64,000 bases of DNA from Streptomyces californicus. GTDB taxonomy: Bacteria; Actinomycetota; Actinomycetes; Streptomycetales; Streptomycetaceae. The stretch's first letter is position 1. Each line of letters begins with the position of its first letter. The notes under the pieces were generated by a model. That model saw only the letters and a program-made list of their open reading frames with translations. It was not told where the DNA came from and ran no database searches. Shown here piece after piece: positions 49,927 to 61,353 of this stretch. The translations under genes were made by a program, and so were the position numbers. The stretch is taken from assembly GCF_000717645.1 (NCBI RefSeq), contig NZ_JNZZ01000009.1, positions 1 to 64,000 on the forward strand, read 5' to 3'.

Positions 49927-50475
49927 TCAGTTGCCGGCGACGAGTCGGCGGAGTGCGGCGACCTCGCGCGGCAGGGGCCCGGAGAGGTTACCGGTCCGCC
50001 AGGACGGCACCCAGGGGACCCGGTGGACGTCCACCACCGAGCCGATCACCTTGATCCGCCGGCCCAGCTCCCTCGGCAGGCGGCCGGGCGCGTCCGCGAC
50101 CAGGACGACCGCGGAGAGCGTCACTCCCGGCGGAATCTCGTTCTGTCGAGCCGTGTTGAGGATCCGGGACACGGCCTGGAGGCCCGAGGCGTGGGTACGT
50201 GCCACCAGCAGGACACCGCCCGGCCGACCGGCTGCCACGTCCGGCCAGGCGAGACCGGAGTCGTGCCCTCCGAACAGCTGCGCCAGAGTGGAAGCGCCCG
50301 CCCCGCCATGGGCGTTCATCCACGAGAACCCGCCCTCCGCCGCGGAGGGTGCGGAGCCGCCGGGTGCGCCGATTTCGGCCTGCTGTGGGGCACGTGGGGC
50401 GGAGTGGCTCGGGGGCGACGGGGTCACCGGTCCGCGGAGCCAGATCTCCGGCCCGCCGATCGTTTCCACTTGCAT
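49927..50475 (-). CDS. MinD-like protein with degenerate P-loop
   Basis: 182 residues. After a Pro/Ser/Ala-rich 50-residue N-terminus it reads F-S-W-M-N-A-H-G-G-A-G-A-S-T-L-A-Q-L, which mirrors the deviant Walker A K-G-G-x-G-K-S-T of MinD/ParA ATPases with both lysines replaced by His and Ala. Later strands V-L-L-V-A-R-T and L-S-A-V-V-L-V-A-D-A-P continue the fold. It probably binds no ATP or binds it weakly. It is the first gene of the minus-strand array, next to the divergent promoter region. Confidence 0.7.
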   Translation of the reverse strand: MQVETIGGPEIWLRGPVTPSPPSHSAPRAPQQAEIGAPGGSAPSAAEGGFSWMNAHGGAGASTLAQLFGGHDSGLAWPDVAAGRPGGVLLVARTHASGLQAVSRILNTARQNEIPPGVTLSAVVLVADAPGRLPRELGRRIKVIGSVVDVHRVPWVPSWRTGNLSGPLPREVAALRRLVAGN

Positions 50476-50645
50476 ACGTCATTGCCCCCCGTGTCGACGT
50501 CCGACAGCTCTCTCGCGTAGCGTCCGACAGTAATAACGTACTGCGAATCGCAGCTTGTTGGGCGCACCAGTGGTGTGAAGGGGGCGCCGGGCGGGCGGGA
50601 ACGCGGCGCGGTGGAAGACATCGGGAATGCACTGACGGGGGAGCG
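50476..50645. promoter_or_regulatory. divergent control region of the T4SS-like locus
   Basis: This 170-base stretch separates the minus-strand array from the plus-strand genes and is the most AT-rich part nearby (TAATAACGTA at 50531). It contains CGTCCGACAG twice (50498-50507 and 50521-50530, 23 bases apart) and the palindrome CTGCGA-A-TCGCAG at 50541-50553. These are good candidates for operators of a common regulator. The promoters themselves are not clear. Confidence 0.5.
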
Positions 50646-51683
50646 ATGTCGGAAAAGGGGGGAAGTGCCTTCGCGTGGCTCGCGGGAGGCACCGTGGCGC
50701 TGGTCGTCGTGCCGGTGTTCCTGTTCGCGGGGGTGGGGGCGGGAGGCGTCGGGCCCGACATGGCGGGCGTCAGCGGCGGTGTGCTGAACCCGAAGCACGT
50801 ACCGCCGGAGTACCTGCCGTGGGTGCTGAAGGCGGGCTCCATGTGCCCCCAGATCACCGCGCCGGTCATCGCCGCGCAGATCGAGGCCGAATCCGGCTGG
50901 GTGAACGGTCTCACCTCGCCCGTCGGGGCCCAGGGGCTCTCCCAGTTCATGCCCGGAACCTGGGTCACCTGGGGCCGGGACGACGACGGCAACGGGCGGG
51001 TCGACCCCCTCGATCCGGGGGACGCGATCATGGCCCAGGGGCGCTACGACTGCGCCCTGGCCAAGCAGGTCGAGGGGTACAAGGCCCGGGGAGATGCGAA
51101 CGGGCCAACGCTCGACCTCACCCTCGCCTCCTACAACGCGGGCCCGGGCGCGGTGCTCAAGTACGGTGGCATACCCCCGTACCAGGAGACCCAGGGCTAC
51201 GTCGTCAAGATCAAGGCGGCCATGGCGAAGTACACGGCGATCAGTTCGGGCCCCGGCACGGGCACGATCCCCGCCGGGCAGCGGCTGGCCATGCCGCTCT
51301 CCGGCAACCCGCCGGTCACCTCGCCCTTCGGTATGCGCGTGCACCCCATCACCGGGGTCCGCAAGCTGCACTCCGGTATGGACTTCGGCGTGAAGCAGGG
51401 CGTGCCCATCCTCGCCGCGAAGGAGGGCGTCGTCACCTTCGCCGGCATGACGGCCGGTTACGGGAACCGCGTGATCGTCTCCCATGGTTCGATCGGCGGC
51501 AAGCAGATCGCGACGACCTACAACCACATGTCCGCCATCAACGTCTCCAAGGGGCAGAGCGTCGGTGTGGGATCGGTGGTCGGGCTCGTCGGCAGCACGG
51601 GCTACTCGACCGGCGCCCACCTCCACTTCGAGGTGCAGGAGAACGGCCAGTACGTCAACCCCGCTCCGTGGATCGGCAAATGA
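50646..51683 (+). CDS. VirB1-like transglycosylase / M23 peptidase (bifunctional cell-wall hydrolase)
   Basis: 345 residues. An N-terminal signal anchor (about 10-33) exposes two enzyme domains. A lytic-transglycosylase (SLT) domain follows at about 55-190 (I-E-A-E82-S-G-W, G-L-S-Q-F-M-P-G-T-W, A-S-Y-N-A-G-P-G-A-V). An M23 zinc peptidase domain is at about 218-340 (H-P-I-T-G, H-S-G-M-D-F-G, A-H-L-H-F-E-V). It would cut both glycan and peptide of peptidoglycan to let the secretion channel through the wall, as VirB1/CwlT-type proteins do. ATG 50646 follows GGGGGAG. Its stop is 41 bases before the next start. Confidence 0.9.
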   Translation: MSEKGGSAFAWLAGGTVALVVVPVFLFAGVGAGGVGPDMAGVSGGVLNPKHVPPEYLPWVLKAGSMCPQITAPVIAAQIEAESGWVNGLTSPVGAQGLSQFMPGTWVTWGRDDDGNGRVDPLDPGDAIMAQGRYDCALAKQVEGYKARGDANGPTLDLTLASYNAGPGAVLKYGGIPPYQETQGYVVKIKAAMAKYTAISSGPGTGTIPAGQRLAMPLSGNPPVTSPFGMRVHPITGVRKLHSGMDFGVKQGVPILAAKEGVVTFAGMTAGYGNRVIVSHGSIGGKQIATTYNHMSAINVSKGQSVGVGSVVGLVGSTGYSTGAHLHFEVQENGQYVNPAPWIGK

Positions 51684-51724
51684 GCGGGTATCGGACGACG
51701 GGCGGGGACGGAAGGAGGACCACC

Positions 51725-52420
51725 GTGCGGAAGGGCATCGCCACCGTGCTCGTGACCGCCGTGGGGGCGGCCGTGCTGGCCGGCTGCGGTCTGAAGGACC
51801 TCCGGGAGGAGTCCGACGGCGCGGGCGGGGGGACGGATCCCGGCTCGGCGGCCTCCGACACCTTCACGCCCAAGGCGCCCGTCCCCCGGGGGAAGCCGCT
51901 GGACGGGGGGAGCCGGCTTCCCGCCGCGCCCAAGCCGGACGACGGGGACCCGACCTCGGTCGCCCGGACCTGGGCGACCGTCGCCTACGGCTACGACACC
52001 GCGTACGACCAGGGGCGCCAGGACGCGGTGCTCCGGACCCTGCCCTTCCTCACCACCGCACGCGCCTCCGCCGAGCGCGAGCACGTCTCGGCGGGGGGCA
52101 CCGGGGGAGACTGGAACGTCTGGGCGGGGCACCGGGCGTGGACCACGGTGCGACTCACGTTCGAAGACGGCGACGACGACCTCCCTCCTGACACCCCGGT
52201 GCTGGCCTACCGCGAGATCTTCGTCGAGGGCACGGCGCACGGCCGGGACGGCTGGACCGGCCCCGGGCCCCGGCTCATGGCCTCGGTGAAGCTGACCCGC
52301 ACGGTCGGCGGACCGTGGCGGGTCGCCGACGTCCGGGTGGTCGAGGAGGCACTGCCCCCCGCCGCCCGGCCCTCGGCCCCGGCCTCCCCCTCCGTCACAC
52401 CGCCCGTACGAAAGAACTGA
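51725..52420 (+). CDS. lipoprotein with NTF2-like (VirB8/TcpC-like) domain, probable
   Basis: 231 residues from GTG 51725, chosen because GAAGGAGG lies six bases upstream and a lipoprotein signal ending V-L-A-G-C21 follows at once. An ATG at 51680 overlapping the previous stop is less suitable. After a Pro/Gly linker comes a domain starting V-A-R-T-W-A-T-V-A-Y-G-Y-D-T and ending G-G-P-W-R-V-A-D-V-R-V, a helix-then-strands plan like NTF2/VirB8 domains. It probably belongs to the T4SS envelope complex. Confidence 0.72.
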   Translation: MRKGIATVLVTAVGAAVLAGCGLKDLREESDGAGGGTDPGSAASDTFTPKAPVPRGKPLDGGSRLPAAPKPDDGDPTSVARTWATVAYGYDTAYDQGRQDAVLRTLPFLTTARASAEREHVSAGGTGGDWNVWAGHRAWTTVRLTFEDGDDDLPPDTPVLAYREIFVEGTAHGRDGWTGPGPRLMASVKLTRTVGGPWRVADVRVVEEALPPAARPSAPASPSVTPPVRKN

Positions 52421-52431
52421 GTGAGGCATCC

Positions 52432-53574
52432 ATGTCCGTGTTCAGCCGCCGAAAGCGGACGGAAGAGACTCCGCCGTCGGCTTCCGGGCCGACGGCGGTC
52501 GAGGTGCGGGTGCGCGCCGACGGGTACGCCGAGGTCGACGGCCGGCCCGTCGTGGCGGGCGTGGGGGAGACCCCCCAGGAGGCCGTGCTCGACTACGTTC
52601 ACCGCATCGCCCTGACGTCCGGGCGGGCCGTGTCGGTCACGGTGCGCGACGAGCGGATCGGGTCGGTCGTGCCGCTGTGGGTGCTGGAGGACGGCGCGAG
52701 CGTCTTCTCGGGCCCCCCGGCGCCGCTGTCGGACGCGGGGGCCGGAGGCGCACCCGCACCGGCTCCCGTACAGGCCGCCGCACCAGCACCAGCACCAGCA
52801 CCGGCCCCGGCACAGGCTCCCGCACCGGCCCCCGCCCATGGCTCCGCCCCCGCCCCGGCACAGGCTCCCGCCCATGGCTCCGCCCCGGCACCGGCCCCCG
52901 TAGAGGCCGCCGCCCCGGCACCCACGCCCGTCCACGGCTTCGTGCCCGAGGCGGTTCCGGCGGAGCAGCCCCCATCGCCCGCCGCCCCGGAACAGACACC
53001 CCGGAGCCCGCAGGAGCCCCCGGTCACGCCCTCGGAGCCCCCGGTCACCCCCTCGGAGCGGCCGGTTCCACCCCCGGCTCCGGTCCCCTCCCCGGCACCG
53101 GAACCCGCCCGGGCGGCGGCACCGCCCCCCGCCCCCCGGCCCCCCGCCGACGACCCGTTCGCCGGGCCCGTCGCCCGGATCCACGAGGCGCTCCAGACCG
53201 GGCGCATCGAGTGGGCCGCCACGCTCGCCCTGCAGAGCGTGGCCGAGGCCGCCGAGCGCCTCGGCCACGAAGCGCCGGAGACGCTGCGGCTGCGCGAGCT
53301 CAACGCGTACGTCGCCTTCGTCGCGGGGGACACCGGCCGGGCCTTCGAGGGCTCCCTGGAGATCGCCCGGATACGCGCCGCGCACGGCGACCCGCAGGCG
53401 CTGCAGAGCGTGCTGAACGCGGCGGCCGCCTGGCTCAAGGTCGCCGACCCCCGCGAGGGGCTCCGGATGGGGCGTGACCTGATCGCCCTCTGGTCCACCC
53501 TGCCCGCCGCAGACCAGGACCGGCTGGGCTCGGCCCGGGCCCGGATCGAGCGGCTGGAACAGCGCCAGGCGTAG
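52432..53574 (+). CDS. Pro/Ala-rich linker protein with C-terminal helical repeats
   Basis: 380 residues in three parts. Residues 1-90 form a small alpha/beta domain (V-E-V-R-V-R-A-D-G-Y-A-E-V-D-G-R-P-V, then Y-V-H-R-I-A-L-T-S-G). Residues 95-240 are a low-complexity Pro/Ala/Gln/Ser linker with repeated A-P-A-P and A-H-G-S-A-P. Residues 245-380 form an all-helical region with TPR-like spacing (I-E-W-A-A-T-L-A-L-Q-S-V-A-E, R-A-F-E-G-S-L-E-I-A-R-I-R). No signal peptide or membrane helix. It lies 11 bases after the lipoprotein gene; possibly a cytoplasmic adaptor of the T4SS. Family not recognised. Confidence 0.7.
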   Translation: MSVFSRRKRTEETPPSASGPTAVEVRVRADGYAEVDGRPVVAGVGETPQEAVLDYVHRIALTSGRAVSVTVRDERIGSVVPLWVLEDGASVFSGPPAPLSDAGAGGAPAPAPVQAAAPAPAPAPAPAQAPAPAPAHGSAPAPAQAPAHGSAPAPAPVEAAAPAPTPVHGFVPEAVPAEQPPSPAAPEQTPRSPQEPPVTPSEPPVTPSERPVPPPAPVPSPAPEPARAAAPPPAPRPPADDPFAGPVARIHEALQTGRIEWAATLALQSVAEAAERLGHEAPETLRLRELNAYVAFVAGDTGRAFEGSLEIARIRAAHGDPQALQSVLNAAAAWLKVADPREGLRMGRDLIALWSTLPAADQDRLGSARARIERLEQRQA

Positions 53575-53686
53575 AGGTCGGGGCCGGCAGGCCCCGAGGA
53601 CGCGCGCCGGGACGGGTTCGCCGGGGCGATCGGGCAGCCTCCGCCCGCCCGATCGCAGGCCCCCACCCGGCCCTGTCCCATTTGTT
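53575..53686. other. gap upstream of the rpsL promoter
   Basis: No gene is seen. The region marks the end of the T4SS-like block. I found no repeat shared with the other border near 36939 and no tRNA fragment. Confidence 0.4.
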
Positions 53687-53715
53687 TTGACCCAGGTCCG
53701 TGAGGTAGGTACGCT
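53687..53715 (+). promoter_or_regulatory. rpsL operon promoter (housekeeping type)
   Basis: TTGACC at 53687-53692, a 17-base spacer and TACGCT at 53710-53715 form a near-consensus HrdB promoter. It leaves a leader of about 185 bases before rpsL at 53907; that leader contains no evident gene. Confidence 0.78.
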
Positions 53716-53906
53716 CAACCCTGTGCCTGGGGTGTGCCTGGGCTCGTGTGCGTGTCCTCAACCGCCTGCGAGCCCGTCGGTGGCCACCGCAATCTGCGCC
53801 CTTTCGCCTCCTCGGCGGCAGTCTGCAGTATTCGACACACCCGACCGCGTGGGTCGGCGATGTTCCAGGTTAGTTTCACGAACGGCACACAGAAACCGGA
53901 GAAGTA

Positions 53907-54278
53907 GTGCCTACGATCCAGCAGCTGGTCCGGAAGGGCCGGCAGGACAAGGTCGAAAAGAACAAGACGCCCGCGCTCGAGGGTTCGCCCCAGCGTCGCG
54001 GTGTCTGCACGCGTGTGTTCACGACCACCCCGAAGAAGCCGAACTCGGCCCTCCGTAAGGTCGCGCGTGTGCGTCTGACCTCCGGTATCGAGGTCACGGC
54101 CTACATCCCGGGTGAGGGACACAACCTGCAGGAGCACTCCATCGTGCTCGTGCGTGGTGGCCGTGTGAAGGACCTGCCGGGTGTTCGTTACAAGATCATC
54201 CGCGGCTCGCTCGACACCCAGGGTGTCAAGAACCGCAAGCAGGCCCGCAGCCGCTACGGCGCCAAGAAGGAGAAGTAA
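53907..54278 (+). CDS. rpsL: 30S ribosomal protein S12
   Basis: 123-residue S12 (uS12) at the decoding centre. T-T-P-K43-K-P-N-S-A-L-R-K and G-G-R-V-K88-D-L-P keep the two lysines whose replacement gives streptomycin resistance, so the allele is wild type. GTG 53907 follows CGGAGAAGTA. It is two bases from rpsG, in the classic str operon. Confidence 0.98.
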
Positions 54279-54280
54279 GA

Positions 54281-54751
54281 ATGCCTCGTAAGGGCCCCGC
54301 CCCGAAGCGCCCGGTCATCATCGACCCGGTCTACAGCTCTCCTCTTGTCACCTCGCTGATCAACAAGATCCTCCTCGACGGCAAGCGTTCCACCGCCGAG
54401 CGGATCGTGTACGGCGCCATGGAGGGCCTCCGCGAGAAGACCGGCAACGACCCGGTCATCACGCTGAAGCGCGCGCTTGAGAACGTCAAGCCCTCGCTCG
54501 AGGTCAAGTCCCGCCGTGTCGGTGGCGCCACCTACCAGGTGCCGATCGAGGTCAAGCCCGGTCGCGCCTCCACCCTCGCTCTGCGCTGGCTCGTCGGCTA
54601 CTCCCGCGCCCGTCGCGAGAAGACGATGACCGAGCGCCTCATGAACGAGCTGCTGGACGCCTCCAACGGCCTCGGCGCCTCGGTCAAGAAGCGCGAGGAC
54701 ACCCACAAGATGGCCGAGTCCAACAAGGCCTTCGCGCACTACCGCTGGTAG
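54281..54751 (+). CDS. rpsG: 30S ribosomal protein S7
   Basis: 156-residue S7 (uS7), which nucleates assembly of the 30S head and lies near the E site. It starts [10 protein letters not shown] and shows [11 protein letters not shown] and [15 protein letters not shown] 54281 is three bases after the rpsL stop. fusA follows 37 bases later. Confidence 0.98.
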
Positions 54752-54788
54752 TCGCTACCCCATCGAGACCGAGAGAAGACTGAGCCAT

Positions 54789-56918
<2,130 letters not shown>

Positions 56919-56960
56919 CTCTCCCGAGCTCACGCTTTAGGCTTGTCACCGGAGCCTGGC

Positions 56961-57000
56961 GGGCATACGGCACAGCGCGCGAGCACTGTGCCGTATGCCC
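56961..57000 (+). promoter_or_regulatory. 15-bp perfect hairpin in the fusA-tuf gap
   Basis: GGGCATACGGCACAG (56961-56975) is the exact complement of 56986-57000 around a 10-base loop. There is no T run. It lies 42 bases after fusA and 75 bases before tuf. It could be an attenuator, an mRNA-stability element or part of the separate tuf control reported for streptomycetes. Confidence 0.55.
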
Positions 57001-57075
57001 CCGGCGCCGGCACCCCAGCAAAGATCACCTGGCGCCGATGAAGCAAGGCGTACAGAACCACTCAGGAGGACCCCA

Positions 57076-58269
<1,194 letters not shown>

Positions 58270-58310
58270 TTTCTGCTTGGCCTTCGGCCTGGTAGCTCGC
58301 TGAGCTGCAA

Positions 58311-58348
58311 GAAGGGCCCCGCACCTCGCAAGAGGCGCGGGGCCCTTC
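58311..58348 (+). terminator. terminator after tuf
   Basis: GAAGGGCCCCGC (58311-58322) and CCTC pair with GAGG and GCGGGGCCCTTC (to 58348), with one A-C mismatch, around a GCAA tetraloop. Confidence 0.9.
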
Positions 58349-58444
58349 GTCATGTCCGGGGACGGGCGGGAGACCGCTACGGGCTCCGTGGGCGGGGGAC
58401 AGCCGCGTCGTGCGCCGGGCCGCGGGAGACGGCCGTGGCGGGCG

Positions 58445-59656
58445 CTACGGGCGGGCCGGGGCCGGTGCGGTGGGCAGCGTCGCCGTCACGGTGAACGCCC
58501 CGCCCTCGGCGGTGGCGGTGAACGTCCCGCCGAGCGCGAGGACCCGGCCCGTCAGCCCCGCCAGTCCGGTGCCGTGCCGCTCGGACGCGGGCTGCCCGGG
58601 GGCGCGCTGTCCCGGGGCGGCCGGTCCGCCCTCCGGCGGCGCGCCGTCGTTGCGGACGGTGAGCCGGACCGTCCCGTCCTCCGCCCGCAGCGTGATCGCA
58701 CAGTGGGTGGCCCGACTGTGCTGGAGTACGTTGCCCACGGCCTCGCGCAGGACGAAGCCGAGGCAGTCCACGGCCGCCGGACCGGGTTCGGCCCGGGGCG
58801 GCAGCACCGTCCGCACCTCCACACCGGACGCCGTGAGTACGCGCTGGGCGTGCGCCAGCTCCTCGGACAGCGAGCGCGCGCCCCCGTCCGGCCGGCTGAT
58901 CGAGCGCACGTCGTCGTGGAGCCGCCGGGCCAGGGCGATGATCTCGGTGAGCGCGTCGCGGTCCCGTTCGCCGTCCCGGTCCCGTTCACCCCCGGGCGAC
59001 GGGTCCGCCTCCCGCAGCGCGGCCTCGCCCCGCAGCGCGATCGCCGCCAGCGACGAGCCGACCATGTCGTGCAGGTCCTGCCGCATCCGGGCCCGCTCCC
59101 GCTGTTCGGCCAGGCGCGCCGTGTGTTCCCGGTTGGCGCCCAGCCGGGCCGCGAGGAGGGCGAGGTGGGCCACGGCGAAGACGGTGCTCGCGGTGATCGC
59201 CGTACTGAGCAGGATGCTCAGCGGACTGCGTTCGGTGGTGATCAGGTCGGTGGTGGAGAGCACGGGCCCGCTCGCGCCGACCGCCAGGGCGAGCGGCACG
59301 GAGGCGTTCGGCGGCAGGGTCAGCAGGACCGCCCCGGCGAGAAAGCCCAGCAGGCTCAGCCACCGGTAGTTGAAGAGCAGCAGCGGGAGGTACGTCAGCA
59401 CCGCCTGGAGGAGCAGCAGCATCCACCGCAGGCGGTAGGGCAGCCGGTACGGCGGTGGCGCGTACTGGCCCAGCATCACCGCGGGCATGAGCACCAGCAC
59501 GGTCAGGCCGGCCACGACCGTACGCCTGCCGAGCGGCGAGGAGGCCACTTCCAGGGCGACGAGCGCGAGCGACCCGACCACCAGCACGGCCAGCGCCCCG
59601 AAGGCCACCCCGAAGCCGTGCGGCGCGCCTGTTCCAGGGCGCACTGTGCCCCGCAT
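58445..59656 (-). CDS. membrane sensor histidine kinase (HisKA_3/NarL-type partner)
   Basis: 403 residues. Five or six membrane helices in the first 170 residues with very short loops indicate sensing at or within the membrane. The dimerisation/phosphoacceptor helix reads R-Q-D-L-H196[10 protein letters not shown], the HisKA_3 type, followed by an ATPase domain with [12 protein letters not shown] (N box) and [10 protein letters not shown] (G box). ATG 59656 has AGGGGGA upstream. It is divergent from the response-regulator gene 160 bases away, its probable partner. Signal unknown. Confidence 0.92.
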   Translation of the reverse strand: MRGTVRPGTGAPHGFGVAFGALAVLVVGSLALVALEVASSPLGRRTVVAGLTVLVLMPAVMLGQYAPPPYRLPYRLRWMLLLLQAVLTYLPLLLFNYRWLSLLGFLAGAVLLTLPPNASVPLALAVGASGPVLSTTDLITTERSPLSILLSTAITASTVFAVAHLALLAARLGANREHTARLAEQRERARMRQDLHDMVGSSLAAIALRGEAALREADPSPGGERDRDGERDRDALTEIIALARRLHDDVRSISRPDGGARSLSEELAHAQRVLTASGVEVRTVLPPRAEPGPAAVDCLGFVLREAVGNVLQHSRATHCAITLRAEDGTVRLTVRNDGAPPEGGPAAPGQRAPGQPASERHGTGLAGLTGRVLALGGTFTATAEGGAFTVTATLPTAPAPARP

Positions 59657-59815
59657 GTCATCCCCCTGGGTGTCGCGGTGTTCTTCCTGACCCGGTCGAT
59701 TCTCCCGCAGCGGCCGACGCTCACCGCTCCGGGAACGGGGGAGAAGCGCCGAGGTCCCGGTGGGAGCGGGCCCTGGCCACCGGCCGACAGGGGGCGGGCT
59801 GCGACAATTCACCCC

Positions 59816-60418
59816 GTGATCGAGGTGCTGGTGGTCGACGACCACGACGTGGTGCGATCCGGCCTGACGGCGCTGCTGTCGGCCGAGATCGGCATCGACG
59901 TCGTGGGCCAGGCGGCGGACGGCCCGGCCGCGCTCGACGCGGCGGAGCGGCTGCGTCCGGACGTGGCGCTCCTCGACATCGATATGCCGGGACTGGACGG
60001 GATCGCGGTCGCCGCCGCGCTCGCGGAGCGGCTGCCCGGCTGCCGCGCGCTGATGCTCACCGCCCTCGACCGCCCCGGTCACCTGCGCCAGGCGCTCGAC
60101 GCGGGCGCCGCCGGATACCTGCTCAAGAGCGCCACCCCCGCCCAGACCGCCGACGCCGTCCGCCGGATCGCGGCGGGCGGCCGGGTCGTCGACCCCCGGA
60201 TGCGGGGCGGTGAGCGGTCCGCCCCCAGCCCGCTCACCGGGCGCGAGACCGAGGTGCTGCGGTTGGCCGCCGCCGGGGCGCACTCCCGGGAGATCGCCGC
60301 CGACCTGTTCCTCAGCGTCGGCACCGTACGCAACCGGCTCTCGTCGGCGGTCGGCAAGCTTCACGCCCGTACCCTCGTCGACGCGGTGCGGATCGCGCAG
60401 GGCCAGGGATGGGTGTAG
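59816..60418 (+). CDS. NarL/LuxR-type response regulator
   Basis: 200 residues. The receiver domain has acidic V-V-D-D-H-D, phosphoacceptor D54 in L-L-D-I-D-M-P-G and K near 103 in Y-L-L-K-S-A. The C-terminal LuxR helix-turn-helix is L-T-G-R-E-T-E-V-L-R-L-A-A-A-G and R-E-I-A-A-D-L-F-L-S-V-G-T-V-R-N. There is no ribosome-binding site before GTG 59816; GACAAT at 59803-59808 is suitably placed as a -10, so the mRNA may be leaderless. It is presumably phosphorylated by the divergent kinase. Confidence 0.93.
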   Translation: MIEVLVVDDHDVVRSGLTALLSAEIGIDVVGQAADGPAALDAAERLRPDVALLDIDMPGLDGIAVAAALAERLPGCRALMLTALDRPGHLRQALDAGAAGYLLKSATPAQTADAVRRIAAGGRVVDPRMRGGERSAPSPLTGRETEVLRLAAAGAHSREIAADLFLSVGTVRNRLSSAVGKLHARTLVDAVRIAQGQGWV

Positions 60419-60458
60419 GGCCCCGGTACCTCAGGGCGGCGAGGTACGGGGGCCCTAC
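60415..60458. terminator. bidirectional terminator between the response regulator and protease genes
   Basis: 60415-60432 pairs with 60441-60458 (17 of 18 positions) around an 8-base loop. It overlaps the TAG stop of the response regulator and serves two convergent genes. Confidence 0.85.
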
Positions 60459-60514
60459 GGTTCAGGGGGACGGCGGGCCGGTCAGGTGCCCGCCGTCCCG
60501 GTCGGCCGCGTCGG

Positions 60515-61240
60515 TCAGACGCCCGCGATCGACTGGATCCAGGACCGGTACGCGGTGACGTTCGTGTACGCGGTCGTGGTCTGCCGGTCGCTGGTGGAGG
60601 CGACGCCGACCTGGATGCCGTTGGCGGTCATCGGGCCGCCGGAGTCGCCGCCCGCGGTGATGCCGTTGCCGCGCCGGGCGCAGATCGCCGAGCCGCCGTA
60701 CGCGTCGCTGCAGCCGCCGGTGACCGTCACGTTGGCGACCTTCAGGTAGCGCGACTGGCAGTTGGCCTCGGAGCCGCACTGCGAGGTGGCGCCCCAGCCC
60801 CAGACCTGGACGCTCTGCCCGACGCTCACCGAGCCGGGCGAGCCGAGGCGGGAGTAGGTCGCCTGCACGGAACGGTCGAGGCGCACCAGCGCCAGGTCCG
60901 AGCTGTGCGTGTAGGTCTGGGCGCCGTTGGCGACGACGCCGCCGCTGTGCTGGTCGAGGCTGCCGATGCGGAACGACAGGCCGCCGCCGGTGACGCAGTG
61001 CTTGGCGGTGAGGATCCAGGTCGGCGCGATGATCGTCGCCGAACAGGTCTCCCGGCCGTTCGAGAAGAGGCGGGCGGCCCAGGGGGCGTTGGTGGCCTGG
61101 CCGCCGCCGATGATCTGGGTGGTGGGCGGCGGGGCGTCCTGGAGCGGGGGCTCCGGGGCGGCCGACGCGGACGGTGCGAAGAGGGCGAGGACGCAGGCCG
61201 CTGCGGCGGCGGCAGCGGGCACGAGCCTGGATATACGCAT
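60515..61240 (-). CDS. secreted trypsin-like serine protease (S1 family)
   Basis: 241 residues with a signal peptide (M-R-I-S-R-L-V-P then Ala-rich, ending A-S-A about residue 27), a short Pro-rich pro-segment and a mature start at I43-I-G-G. The catalytic triad is H81 (T-A-K-H-C), D115 (S-S-D-L-A-L-V) and S200 (G-G-D-S-G-G-P). Six cysteines are placed for three disulfides. Ala/Gly residues shape the S1 pocket; the exact specificity was not deduced. ATG 61240 follows GAGGA. It is downstream of the PIG-L gene on the same strand. Confidence 0.94.
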   Translation of the reverse strand: MRISRLVPAAAAAAACVLALFAPSASAAPEPPLQDAPPPTTQIIGGGQATNAPWAARLFSNGRETCSATIIAPTWILTAKHCVTGGGLSFRIGSLDQHSGGVVANGAQTYTHSSDLALVRLDRSVQATYSRLGSPGSVSVGQSVQVWGWGATSQCGSEANCQSRYLKVANVTVTGGCSDAYGGSAICARRGNGITAGGDSGGPMTANGIQVGVASTSDRQTTTAYTNVTAYRSWIQSIAGV

Positions 61241-61353
61241 GTTTCCTCGTTTCGCGCGACACGCTGGGGTGGGCGTGTCCGTGGGGGATGGTGGGCAACA
61301 GGGTGCCGGAGCGCGACGAGGCGGGGGTACTAACGTTTGGGCATAACGCCGGT

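Noticed and set aside
36921..53686. Integrative conjugative element or prophage with attachment sites
   Set aside because: I looked for an integrase, relaxase, tRNA remnant and direct repeats at the two borders and found none, so I do not call a mobile element.
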